A stretch of DNA of 64,000 bases from Apostichopus japonicus. Taxonomy: Eukaryota; Echinodermata; Holothuroidea; Aspidochirotida; Stichopodidae. The stretch spans positions 8,198,764-8,262,763 of the forward strand of contig NC_092583.1 of NCBI RefSeq assembly GCF_037975245.1, written 5' to 3'. Shown here in pieces: positions 25,438-38,900 of this stretch; the stretch's first letter is position 1; each line of letters opens with the position of its first letter. Both the position numbers and the translations under genes were made by a program. The notes beneath the pieces were generated by a model, which did not search any database, was not told where the DNA came from, and was given only the letters and a program-made list of their open reading frames with translations.

Positions 25438-27887
25438 CGTTTAGTGCAACGAAGTCATCGAAACCTCAATGCATTTTACATTCTGGTTACTAGATGAATT
25501 TCTTCAGATTTTTTTCCCTGCGATTCCATTCTGCAGATTCTTGCAAAGAAACAACTTTGAAACAATACAGGATCACAGTTTTCGAGGCCTCGGTAGACTG
25601 CTGTTGTTGTAAGTACCAATAAATATATGCGTGTGTGCGCGTGTGTGCGTGTGCATGTGTGTGTGTGTGAAAAGTTGAATTCAACATTAATATTTGCTCT
25701 TCTCATTTTCAGAGACTTAAGTGAAAATAGATTGCAATCTTTACCAACGAATATATTTGCAGATCTCTCGTCGCTTGAAGATTTGTAAGTATAGTAACTG
25801 CACTCGGTAACGTCTCAGTTATTCTAATCTAAGTTTAATTACATATTTACTTGCATTTGCTGACTATTGGTGGAAGAAAGAAAGTTGGGATTTGAAAGGC
25901 AAATTAAACGTAAACAAGCAAAGAGTAACACCCAAAAAACACAGCATATATCAATTTATATACAGGCGCGTATCCAGGTAAGGAAAAGAGGAGAGAAAAA
26001 AATGAGAAGAAAAAAGGGAAAAGGAGGGGGAAAAAAGAAAAGAAGGAGAGGAAGGAAGGCAAAGAAAAAGAAAAAAAAGAGAAAAAGGAGAAAAGGGGGG
26101 AGTAGAAGATAGCCAAGACCTCGGGAAGAGAAAGAGGAACAGTCATAGTTAAAGCGCTGATCCCTACTATATACACAGGGTAGCCAGTGACAGATCAATG
26201 ATTACGGAAGGGGTGTGCGCCTTACCCTACCCCTTACACCGACAACTCCATTTTTGATGTTTCCATTTTTCCTCTCTCACTAATGTATCTTTATAAATAC
26301 TATATATGGTCTATCATAACGCGTGTGTGTGTGTATGGACGCCTTAAACAATTGTACAATTGTGCTATATGGAACCAACTGTGGCTGGTCGTGAACTCGA
26401 CCGAGTCGTCGGGGAACATGACGCATTTCGGGAAGGGGCGACCGCCCCCCCCCCCGAGCAAATTTTCTTTATGACATCGCTAGTAATTTCAAAATAGACA
26501 ATGCTTAGATGCAACTTACAAGGCCTGGGAAGTGTCATTTCCAGCGATCTGGGAGGCATTTTCGGCCAAAAATGTTATTGTACGCTTCGCGCCAACTCGT
26601 GGTGGCGCTTCGCTTAGATAGTTTGCCTACAGGCTTCGCCCCTCCCTTGGCAATTACTCGCTACACGCCTTTTCGAATTTGTAAAGCAAAGAGCAGATAT
26701 AACATCATATCAGTGAGCCTTGAAATGCATGTTCCAGGATGAACAGCCCCAAAAACTGTCTATGTGTGTAGTCAAAGGCGTAGGAGCCCAAATGGATTTG
26801 GGGGTTGTAATGACTTGCCCCCCCAAAAACCGACATTTTTCGCGCGCTTCGCGCGCGTTCAACATAACGATGCCAATATCATATAAGCAAGCATCGGTCA
26901 TTACATCGCATGCCATCGTTTACCGTATACGATCCGTGAAAGTTGCACAGTATACCGCCGGATGCTAATGTAAACAACCAAATGTCTTATGTAGATGGAG
27001 AAAAGGCATACAAATCCATTTATGTCAAAACTCTCTTTTACAGTAGTAATATCGGCCAAGCTTAGAACTTTATTTTAATTACCAAGGAGATCATTTTTAA
27101 GCTATTCATTGCTATTTATTTTTCTTTCAGTAGGTGCCAGAAAAAAAATGGGGAAAATTTGGTTGCGGGGGGGAGGGGGCTGCAGCCCCCGCCTCCTACG
27201 GGACCTACGCCTATGTGTGTAGTGCTCGGTTTCGATATACCTGATATCGGAAATATATGCTATTTTTCATTTCCTTCAACGCAGTTTTATAATAGCCATT
27301 AAAAGAGGTTTTAATATTTGTACACCAATAAATTAACTGTGTCTGAATTTTCGAAAATTTCCTCACCAACATTCTTCATCATACTTTCCTCTACTCGTGC
27401 AATTTTGACCTGTCTGTTAGGGGTTGAAGGAGGTTTTCCTATATTGGTTGTCCATAGATTGAATTTTGTGCAACATTATGGGTATGTTCTAAAGTTATTT
27501 TATTTGCGAGAAATGTGAATTTTCAAATTCTCAACAAATAATGGGCTTAAAACCTTGAAAGGTGGGGCTTTCGGATATTGTGGGCCGTGACGTAGAATCA
27601 CCTACAAAAGCAATGATCCATAGGACATGCAATGAGGTCGAACGTGATGTGTGACTGGTGACAATCTTCAAAAAGGTTATGGATGGAAAAAAAAACTTTT
27701 GGGAAATACTGCGGTTCTCAGGCAAAAGTGTACATCTGGTTGGTCATTTTCAAGCCCGAGAAGATTTCCGGTGATCTGGAGGGTATCAAAACCAGAAAAT
27801 TCCTTGTACGCTCCGCGCCAGCCAATGGTGGCGCTCCGCTTAGATAGTAATTCGAGCCCCCCGGGTTAGAAAATCCTGGATACGCGC

Positions 27888-27951
<64 letters not shown>

Positions 27952-27962
27952 TATAATATAAA

Positions 27963-28015
<53 letters not shown>

Positions 28016-28026
28016 TATAATATAAA

Positions 28027-28080
<54 letters not shown>

Positions 28081-30679
28081 GTCAAACGGTGCATTCTGAG
28101 GTATTTGATTTGTAGACCAGATATTACCTTTACGATAATGTATAACCAATTGTTTTGCTATTAACCTTTTGAATGTGGTTGTGAGGCTGAAGGGTGGGGA
28201 AAAGAGGGCGGGGGGAAGGATGACCCTTAACTTGTAAACAACTGTTAAAAGGAAATGAATTTACAGTTCTACAATAATATACACGTGATAAAGACAAGAA
28301 CATCTCAACTTTCATTTAATTAGTTAAAATATTCATGGATGTGAAGATGAATATATGTTCTCTTTATCACAGGGATCTAAGTCTCAATGAACTCAAAGTG
28401 GTATCTAAGAGTTGGTTTGGAGGCCTCACATCACTCGGGATGTTGTAAGTCTAACCAATTGATTGAAGTAACATCCACCCCTCTGAAAATTCAAGTGATA
28501 TGCTCTAGAACTGCACATGTAAAGTTTTAACTGATACATTTCAATTGACGTAATAGATTCTTAAGAAGACTGGGCTGGGATATATTAATACAAAATACAT
28601 ATTTCACCGATGTAACCCATGTAACAATAATTCTTGCCACGATAAAGTCTTTAAATAAGTTGTTTTAATAGTGCCCTCTTCACTTCTCTTTCCGCAGAAG
28701 TCTTCAAAGGAACAAAATAAAGTTGCTGGACAAAGGGAATTTTGGAGGACTTTCAAAATTGATATACCTGTAGGTATATATGTATATATAAATATATATA
28801 TATATACATTTTATATATATTATATATATATACATATATATATACATATATATATAATACATATATATAATATAAATATATATATATATTATATGTATGG
28901 TCAACTCCATGGTGACTCGCGTGACATTTTTACTAAAATTCCTCTCAATTTGATATCATTAAACAAATAAAAAAATTACATGGGAGAAAAGCATTCATGT
29001 AGTCAGTGCTTACAACAGTAGACAAAAAAATATTTATACCCCAAGTATTGGGGGTGAAATTGGCGAAACACTAAACGTGACTCGCGTGACAGTTACTATT
29101 AGCAAAAATCAGAATGCACACATAAATGTTCGATTTCTTATGTCTTATTAAAAAATTTCCAATCACTTTTTATAATCATACCGAAGTTGCAAAAAACCTC
29201 TACCTCAATTGCTATGCAACTTTGAAAAAATGTAGTAACGCATGAAAATAACGATGAAGATGTATTGTGACTCGCGTGACAAGAAAACGTGACTCGCGTG
29301 ACAAGTTCACTTTTCGGATAGTTCTAGACCAAATGCAGTAGTGAATCGAAGGTATAGATCTTGCATAGTGAAATATAACATTCATTGGTCTAGAAAGTGT
29401 TCAAAAGGTACTTCCCTTGGGAATGTCAAGATGATATTAATGTCCCCGAGTTACCTTCATGACTGCAGACAGTAGGTAATATACTGTACGGGTAGTACAG
29501 TTGTTCAGGCAATATATCTTGTCAATTAATACTTACAACAATATTTAGTCTGTTGAAGTCTCTCATTTGAAAGTTATAGAAGAAACAGATCTATCAAAAT
29601 GTGATTAAAATTACCATTCTCATTTGTCATATTTGAATAAACCAAAAGTGTAATATTTGAGAAGATACATCCGCTCATAGGATTTTGGGAATGATTGGGC
29701 AGTTAAAACCTTAAGGTTGTCAAGTCAAAGCACATGGCATTGCCAGATACAAATATAGATTATGTTTTTGTATATTACTAAAAAATCAATGACATGTGCT
29801 AACTTTCCAAATGTGGTGATAAAATAGGCATTATATTGCGAAAAAATATTCATGATATTAAATTCTGATATTTCAAATGAAATTATTATAATTAGACTAG
29901 TTGCATTATGTGTGCCCATATTATTCAAGTTGCCTAATTAAAGGGGAATGCATATATGATATCTTTAATCAGTGATTCATTCATCAAACTATAACATCCC
30001 TGTAATTTTCACACAGTAAATAGGTAGAAACACTATCTTGATTTGACGTGACTCGCGTGACGTGACTCGCGTGACATTCGTAAAGGGTGATTTTCTGCAA
30101 AATTTGAATATCTTCTGAAAAGGAAAATTCAGTAATCCTTTTGGTATCTATGTGAAGACTTGATATTCATTATTTGGAGTAAAACTTTCGTGCAGGCAAG
30201 GAGAAAAAACAAAAACAGTAAATTTTGTGACTCACGTGACAGTAAATCGAGGGTGTTTAATGTTTTCAATCTACCACTGTTGTCTAATGCCTTGATATCA
30301 AAATAAAATTGGAAGCTATTAAGTGAGCACTATACTATAGCAAATATAATTAGTCCAAAACACAGTAAATAGATAGAAACACTATCTTGAATTGACGTGA
30401 CTCGCGTGAGGGACTCGCGTGACATTCGTAAAGAGTGATTTTCCGCAAAATTTGAATATCTTCTGGAAAGGAAAATTCAGTAATCCTTTTGGTATCTATG
30501 TGAAGACTTGATATTCATTATTTGGAGTAAAACTATTGTGCAGGCAAGGAGAAGAAAAAAAACAGTAAATTTTGTGACTCGCGTGACAGTAAATCGAGGG
30601 TGTTTTCAATTCACCACTATTGTCTAATGCCTTGATGTCAAAAAAAAATTGAAGCTATTAAGTGAGCACTATGCTAAAG

Positions 30680-30733
<54 letters not shown>

Positions 30734-32850
30734 AACTCAATATATACAAACTCAATATAAATACAAACTCCTAGATTCTGATCCTACTCAAGAAATCACA
30801 CAAAACGTGAAAAGAGTCATCCAAAAGATAGTCTCTAACGGTTCCATTGACCGCAAGTTAGGCCAAAACCTCATGGAAAACGACCCAAAACCTGATCGCT
30901 TTTATTTTCTGCCTAAAATTCACAAAGAAGGCAATCCCGGGAGGCCCATAATATCGGGTAATGGCACAGCGACTGAAAAAATTTCCAAATTCGTGGATCT
31001 CCTCATCCAACCTCTCGTTTCGGCCCTACCGTCCTATGTGCAGGACACTACGGATTTCATCCGGAAAATTGGGGAAATAAAAAATCTTCCCTTATCTTCT
31101 CTGTTAGTTACCTTGGATGTGTCTTCGTTATACACAAATATCCCTAACGAAGAGGGCATTTCGGCCTGCACAAAAGCATTCAAACCGAAACGTGGCAAAA
31201 CCCCCACGAAGAAAGAATTGGCCGAATTAATGCAACTTATCTTGACCAACAATAATCTGGTATTTGGCAACAAACACTACCTCCAAATTCATGGCACCGC
31301 AATGGGTACCAAAATGGCACCGTCTTTTGCCAACATCTTTATGGGAAACCTCGAGAAAGAATTTTTATCTCGACAAAACTTGAAACCACACACGTGGTAA
31401 CGTTACATTGACGATATCTTTATGATATGGACCCATGGCGAGGCAAATCTAAAACTCTTCATTGATGACATAAACTCGTTTCATCACACTATCAAATTCA
31501 CTGCTGATTTTTCTGGACTTGGCGTTCACTTTCTGGACACCACCGTGACCCTACAAAATGGTTCACTCAAAACAGACTTGTTCAATAAACCCACGAACAA
31601 GCACAACTACCTCTTACCAAGCAGTTGCCATCCACGTCACTGTACCAGAAATATTCCGTACAGTCAAGCGTTGCGCATTCGACGCATTTGCTCCTCTGAA
31701 GTCGATTTTGATTCACGCACTAAAGAACTGTCACAACACCTCCTAAACAGACAGTATTTTCGGGGTACTATTGAAAATGCCATCAAAAAGGCTAAAAGCA
31801 AACCCCGTACCGAAACATTGACGTACAAAACTCGTCAAACCAGTTCCAAAAGGGTACCATTGGTTACTGAATTCCACCCTGGTCTCCCACCACTGGCTAA
31901 TATCATTCAGAAGAATTTTCACCTACTTCAAGGCACCGAACGCCTGAAATCAGTATTCCCAGAATTACCTGTCATCGCTTTTAAAAGACCCAGCAACCTA
32001 CGGGATATCTTAGTTCGGGCATCCTTTCGGGATGACACCCCATTAGGGGAAAGCAAAACAGAAACTACAGGATCATCGCCCTGTACACAAAATTGCAAAA
32101 CGTGCTTACTTGTCGATTCGACCGGGGCCTTTCAGAGCAACCAAACCAAACGCACGTTCCAAATTCGGAACAAAATTAACTGCATATCCAAAAATGTCAT
32201 TTACCTCATCTACTGCAATATTTGTAACTTACAATACATTGGAGAGTCAAAAAACACTCTTAGAATGCGAATGACACAACATAGATCGGCGATCAAAACA
32301 AAAAAGATCTACCAACCTGTTGCAAATCACTTCAATCTCCAAAATCATTCAATTGAGAATTTGCGTGTTATTGCCATTGACCAGAACGATTCTTGGACAG
32401 ATAAATCTAGGAAAGCGAAAGAAAATTTCTGGGAACTAAACCTAAAGACCACGGCACCATTCGGTTTAAACATCAGAAACGATTTGCCGTCCCAGATAAA
32501 CCAAAACAATTCCTTTACAATTACGACGGAATCGGATTAAAATAATCCGACGCGGATTAAAATAATCCGAATTTCTAAAACTTCTGCTCAATTCAGCAGA
32601 AATCAGTAAGTCGCTTTGCCTTTACAACCATGCCGACATCTCCTCCATAAAACAGTTTCAATTCCTGCTACTCCTTGTCACTTTCGGTGATCATGCACTG
32701 AAGAAGAGCTAGTTTTGCTCGAAAGCTCTGCAAAAACCAAACATTGGCTGTTTTACTTCCAATCACCTACCTAATTCAATTATTGTATCTCACTCGAGAT
32801 CCAGCCTTTCTCTAAATGCAGCATAGTTGTTTAACAGTTTTTCCGTTATT

Positions 32851-32939
<89 letters not shown>

Positions 32940-35900
32940 ATTCTATATTGCCATCTGAAAAATAAAAGTGAATCAATATTTTCATTAGACAACATTAATA
33001 CGTATATGTTTCCTTTTCTTGGATTTAAAAGTCTAATTATTGACCACAAATCAGTGCTTTTCTTGAATCCCAAGCAAGAATACTGAGGGGTTCTGTTTAA
33101 TGTACCTTATTCCAATTCTTTCTAGTGATTTGTACTTGAACGAAATCAGAACCTTACCAAACGGAGTTTTTGACGGGTTGCGTTCACTTCAAGGGCTGTG
33201 AGTATTGTAACTAGGTTTTTTTTTAACATTCCACACAAATATAATTTTCCTGAGATCCTAAATTTGGCCAATTCTACTGTATACAAACGAAAAGAAGAAT
33301 AACTGATCTTGAGTTTGGAAATTTCAACACGAGCGGCTTTTGTTAAAGTTCCATTCGATCTCAGGGTACAGTAATTTTACGCACGAAATATTTTATGTAT
33401 AAAACTCTACACAAAGGCCTAACAAACCGAATAAAGCTTATAGCATGAGGAAAGATTGAAATTATTTTACTAGTCGTCATCGAGTAATATCGCTATTTTG
33501 TCGCAACTTAGTAAAGATCTTTCTCTATACACAAATAGCAAAAAAGAAAGCTTATGGTATACTTGGTTTTCTTTCAATAAGACACAATGCAATTCACATA
33601 TAAACAATGTACAGTTTTCAATTACTTTCAGTGATTTAAGTGGTAACAAACTACAAACTTTACCAACGAAGCTGTTTGCAGATATTTCTTCCCTCAGGGT
33701 TTTGTAAGTATTTAGTGCTAGTATCAGTGACAGTCTATAACAGTCTATAATTAATCTACATCTCTGAAGAGCATTAACCTTGCAGAACTCTTATCAGATG
33801 GTTAATTTTATTTTATTAACTTGAGAATGATCCATCATAATTGAAGTCAACAGTATATGTTACTTTTGCAGAGGTAAATAAAACGTATTTCTCCAGAAAA
33901 TCCGCGAGACAGACATTGTGAAAGGATTCTTCTTCTTATGCAAGATGAATAATTTATGTATAAAGACAATTTAGTGCCGAGAAACAACGGTATTTCAAAA
34001 TGATAATGTAGTCTTAAGAGACTACCCTTCAAATGTTATTTTCTCGTTTACATTATTGTCGTTCTTTTAACATGTTGTAAATTGTCACTGCATACAAATA
34101 TACCTTAATACATGCTAATGTTTTAGAATAGTATTAACATTTGTTTCTCAATATATGGAAGTTAGTAGAAAGAACCAAATATTTCTTACGAAAAGTGAGA
34201 GTGATCAATTACTTTCACAAACAAACATATACAAAGTAGCCTATGTGATTACTTTGCATACCATATGCTGCAGTATAGTATATATATAACCTTGTCCTTA
34301 TTTCATCCCGCATGTAGGTATCTTCATAACAATTCGATTTCGTCACTTCCGACTGACTGTTTCTATGGGCTATCCAATCTTACCAAACTGTATGTGTTAT
34401 TTTTTTAAATAATTTTCTTACCTTAAAATGCCACCTACATACTATTGATTGACACCTTGTCGCGGTGTAAGATAATGGTGTTGTTCAACATGTGAACAAT
34501 ATCGGAAGCATCTATATCTTTCAAATCACCGTACTGCACCGTATATTCTTTAGTACAAATCTCCTTTTTCTTCTATGGTTGTCATTAAAAGAATCTATGC
34601 AGGGAGGGGAAGGGGGCGGGCTAAAACTAGTAGCGGTACTGGGGTATGTGAATCGTAATTGTGGGGACAAACCAAAGATTCTTTGCGTATTCTGCTCTAA
34701 ACATGCCCCATTTTGCCCATGTTACCCCACGCCCCCGTTTTCGGAACCCGTGGTTATCAGCACAATGGTAGACAAATGATAGTCTCAGAATGCTAAGGGC
34801 TGGTGTTGCGTAAGGAGAACTGTTCCATAAAACGTGAAGCGTCTGAACAATTGTGGGATACTAGATATCCTCATACAAATATTCACATCTTCCAGTTGCT
34901 TGGAGCAGGAAACCATCTCATAAAAGTTCTAATTTATTGACAACATGTTTATGTAGAACGAACAATTCCTCCACTATAGTGTTAATCAATTACAACATTC
35001 AATGTCATCGTCTACCTGCAGGTGAGAGAAGTTTCTACTCAATTACTCAAACACACTCAACAAAGGAGGCAATGCATTCGTTTTTTTGTTACTTCATTAT
35101 GAAACAGGCCATCTTTCTAATTTATTTTACATACAACCCCGCCCCCTCTCAACAAATAGATTGAGAATCCACAAGAACAAAAAAGTTGCTATGCTGCACA
35201 GGCGCGTAGCCAAAGAGGAGCGAAGGGGCGACCGTCACCCCCCCCCCCCCCCCTTGAGCATTTTTTTTTTTTGTATTTTTTTTATGATATCGCTAGTAAT
35301 TTCGAAATAGAAAATGCTAAGATGCAACTTACAAGGCCTGGGAAGTGCCAATTCCAGCAATCTGGGAGGCAGTTTCGGCCAAATTGTTCTTGGACGCTTC
35401 CCGCCAACTTATGGTGGCGCTACGCTTACATAGTTTGCTTACAGGCTTAGCCCCTCCCTTGGCAAATTCCTCGCTACGCCCCTGATGCTGCACCGTAAAA
35501 TACATTTTCCTGAAACACGGCGAATTTTGAAGCTGTTTTGAAATCCTAACGTTTTACTTTCTCTGTGATGTATGTTTGTCTTATTTTTTCAATATTTTCA
35601 GTAAACTTAATATTAATGAACTACAAAGCATTCCAGCGCAACTTTTTAGAGGTTTGAATCATCTTAAAAAATTGTAAGTATACAATTTATCCATAATATA
35701 TTATATCAGAACTTATATCAGAAAGTTTTGCTTCACATTTTAAAAATAAAGCAGAATAACGGTATAGTAAGCTATGGCCTGTTTCGACTCTATATAACTC
35801 CAATTTTATTATTCTTTATATAACAGTTGTCGTTTTTTAAATGTTATTAAAGCACGATATAACATTGTAAGCCAATAAAAGAATACTATTACATTGCTCT

Positions 35901-38900
35901 ACTATACTATCGATGATTATAACTTAGATCAAAAGGACTCTACCTGATTTAAACTTGTAGGATTTCATACATTGTCGACTTTGACCTCGTTGACCTAAGA
36001 TCGTTGACAACTGATGGCATCTTCCGTTGCTATCAAAACACTATGATCATGTACTATAGTACTATGTCTTACTCATTGTAGTACAATTTAAGACTCACTG
36101 TTTAGTTAAATCACCAAAGTATTATAATCCTCTAATTACTCTTTTTAATCTCGTACGCAGGTTTCTTAATAACAACAAGATACGTTTTCTCCACGTTGGT
36201 AGTTTTGAAGGACTCTCGGGCCTAGATTTCCTGTACGTTAACACAGTGCTATGCCTATAGCATATTATACTTCTATTGTTCTAACAGGATCGTTCATTAT
36301 ATATTAACTCGAAGTGCGAAACACTTATTCTATGACTCATTTTATCCCATTCTTTCAAAAGAACAGTATTTCATGTCATCTACTGATATCAAGAAACAAG
36401 GGACTTTTGTTTCTTCTTGATGTACTTCCTTTATTGATTAGCCGTCTCAGATTTATTGGATAAATATAGAAGCAACTCCCTGGTTTAAGGATGTTCCGAC
36501 ATACTTTGCCTTTGAACTTAACTCCAAAAATGGTTTATCTAGATGATTCCAGTATTAAGCGAATTGGAAGGTTAAAATTGCAAAACAGAAGTCTTCCTAA
36601 ATTCATTTATCTTAACGAATTAATCTTTAAAATAATTTCACCTGAAATTTGGTCATTGAAAGTTTGATGCCATTTGACTACTGTGCATTTGAAACTAAAA
36701 AATATATATATATATTTTAAATTACAGCGATCTTGCCGACAACAATATATCCGAACTTGTGCCGGGTCTGTTCAATCAAACAGTCGGATACACACTTACG
36801 ACACTTTTCCTACAGAAAAACAATCTAAAGGTTATCCACCGAGAAGCTTTCTTTGGCCTAAATAAGTTACAATTCTTGTAAGTACTCAATTTCTTCCTTT
36901 ACCATCGACTATTTTAATAAACAGTTTAGGCCTTCTGTGTTTGCATCTTATGAAATGGATGTCTGTAAGAATATGTGCTCCTTTTGTTAATTGCAGAACA
37001 GAAATGATATATTCCAATATTTTCCTACGATAAAATAATCCTTCCTAAATCCCAAAGTTATAAGTAAACGGAATTAGTTACATATTGTTTGGCGTTCATG
37101 TTACCAGTCTTTCTATAGTCTTCACCGTTCATGTAAATATTGTTAAGTTGAATAGAGGTTCACGAATAGTACACTTTAGTAAAAATACGTTGTGTATTAA
37201 ATAAGTGGCATAAAATGAAGACACACATTTACCAGAAGTCATTGCTTGATTTTGTATTTTATACGGCATATATATTAACTATAATGTTGGTTGATTTGCA
37301 TTGCTTTGGCTAATTTTCTTTATAACAATAACGAGTTTACATATAATGTAACGTTTCTTTTCAGATGCTTGTATAGCAATCATATCGACACAATTGAGGA
37401 CAATGCATTTTCTCTGGCCGAGTTGCAGTACATGTAAGTACTGACATCATTGTAATAATCGTTCCTACAACACGTGATGTTTAAGTAATATATATGTGTT
37501 CAAATGTTAACTACATCGCTTTACCATTAGCACGGTGGGTAACTTAAAATTTTACTTTTACTTGCTTTTGAGAGGCTAGGTTAAGGCTAATAAAACAACA
37601 ACAAAACATACAACAAACAACAAACAACAAACAAACAAACAACCAACAAACCCTGATTGATTTTGTTTTCTACTACGGATGTTCATATTATAAAGTGAAA
37701 CACCACAATATAGTTGGTAAACAAATTAGCATAGGTGGATTAAGTTTTGTTTGTTTGTTTTTAATTCACTCAATACTAATACAATGTTTTACTAGTAATT
37801 AAATTGTTTCCAAAATGAGTTGCCTTGCTAGCATATCTAGCAGACATTCTTATCTATTATTATTTCCTTTTTTGTCATGCTGCTGTGTAGATATATGTTT
37901 CAAAACGACTTGACGAGCATAACTGGGAATCCCTTCGAAAGCAAAGTCTTGAAGCAATTGTAAGTAATTTCTACTCTATTGACATTATTAACAATAACTT
38001 CGAGCTCGATTTTCAATCAATGACCGTTCCGTTAATCAATCCACTGATATTGATTCTTTGTCTAAAATGTCTGTTTGGTAACAAGATCTTCCACATTTTA
38101 GGTTCTCAATATTACATTTCTTCAATCCCAGGCATATTTACCTCAACAAAATAAGTCAAATTGAAGATCGGTCTCTCATGGGGATACCCAATAAGACGAC
38201 AGTGTAAGTTTAACTTATGATAACCACAACGATATTTCTTCTCATAACTATGGATGTAAAATTGTCGATCAGCATTTTTACCTGTGAATGCTCAAAATTT
38301 GCTTTGTTTGTTTCCACATTCTCTTGTGAACATTTAATGAACTTATTGCCTATCGACCATTATCGATCATTTTCCTTCATAATCGATATTATCAATAATA
38401 TTGTGATGCGCACAGTCAGAGTCAAGTTGTCAATCATTGTACCATCCTTAATCATCGTTGTTTGAATCGTGAGTACAAAGGCCACTGTAAAATCACATTG
38501 AGATAATAGATAGGAAGTGTATCACTATTTATTTATCAAGCTCAGTGTGTACGACGAGAACATAATAATGTTCCACTCACGTCGAGTAAGGTGAATTAAC
38601 ACGGGCCCAGATAAATAAATAAATATTTGAAGTTTTCTTTTCTACAGTACAATTTGCTTACAATATGAAAAATATTTAATTTCCAGGTATCTCAGTTGTG
38701 ACTTCTTGCTTGTTTTACCGAAGAACTCAAAACACGACAAAATGTAAGTACTTATAATTATATATACTTTCTAACACAATAAAAGAAAATAGAACTGTTA
38801 CATAGGAAAGGCGCTTAACGTTAAACTTGGAGATGAGAAAAATATATATATCTAGATATGAGAACCATTCCCATTGAATTTATTCACCTTTTTTATCATT

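Larger units (their letters stand above)
30735..32840 (+). mobile_element. Penelope-like retroelement, 5'-truncated
   Basis: An RT plus GIY-YIG reading frame (30807-32540) is followed by a 3' tail holding twin palindromes and a hammerhead-like motif. TA tracts lie on both sides (30684-30731 and 32854-32937), so exact ends and any target duplication cannot be fixed. The N-terminal part of the RT seen in complete elements is missing at the TA junction. The element lies in sense orientation in the intron 28770-33125 of the receptor gene. PLEs with an endonuclease domain are widespread in aquatic animals. Confidence 0.88.

Noticed and set aside
28912-30587. A CRISPR-like array of short repeats
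   Set aside because: The motif is only 14 bases, spacing is highly irregular, no cas genes exist and the setting is a eukaryotic intron.
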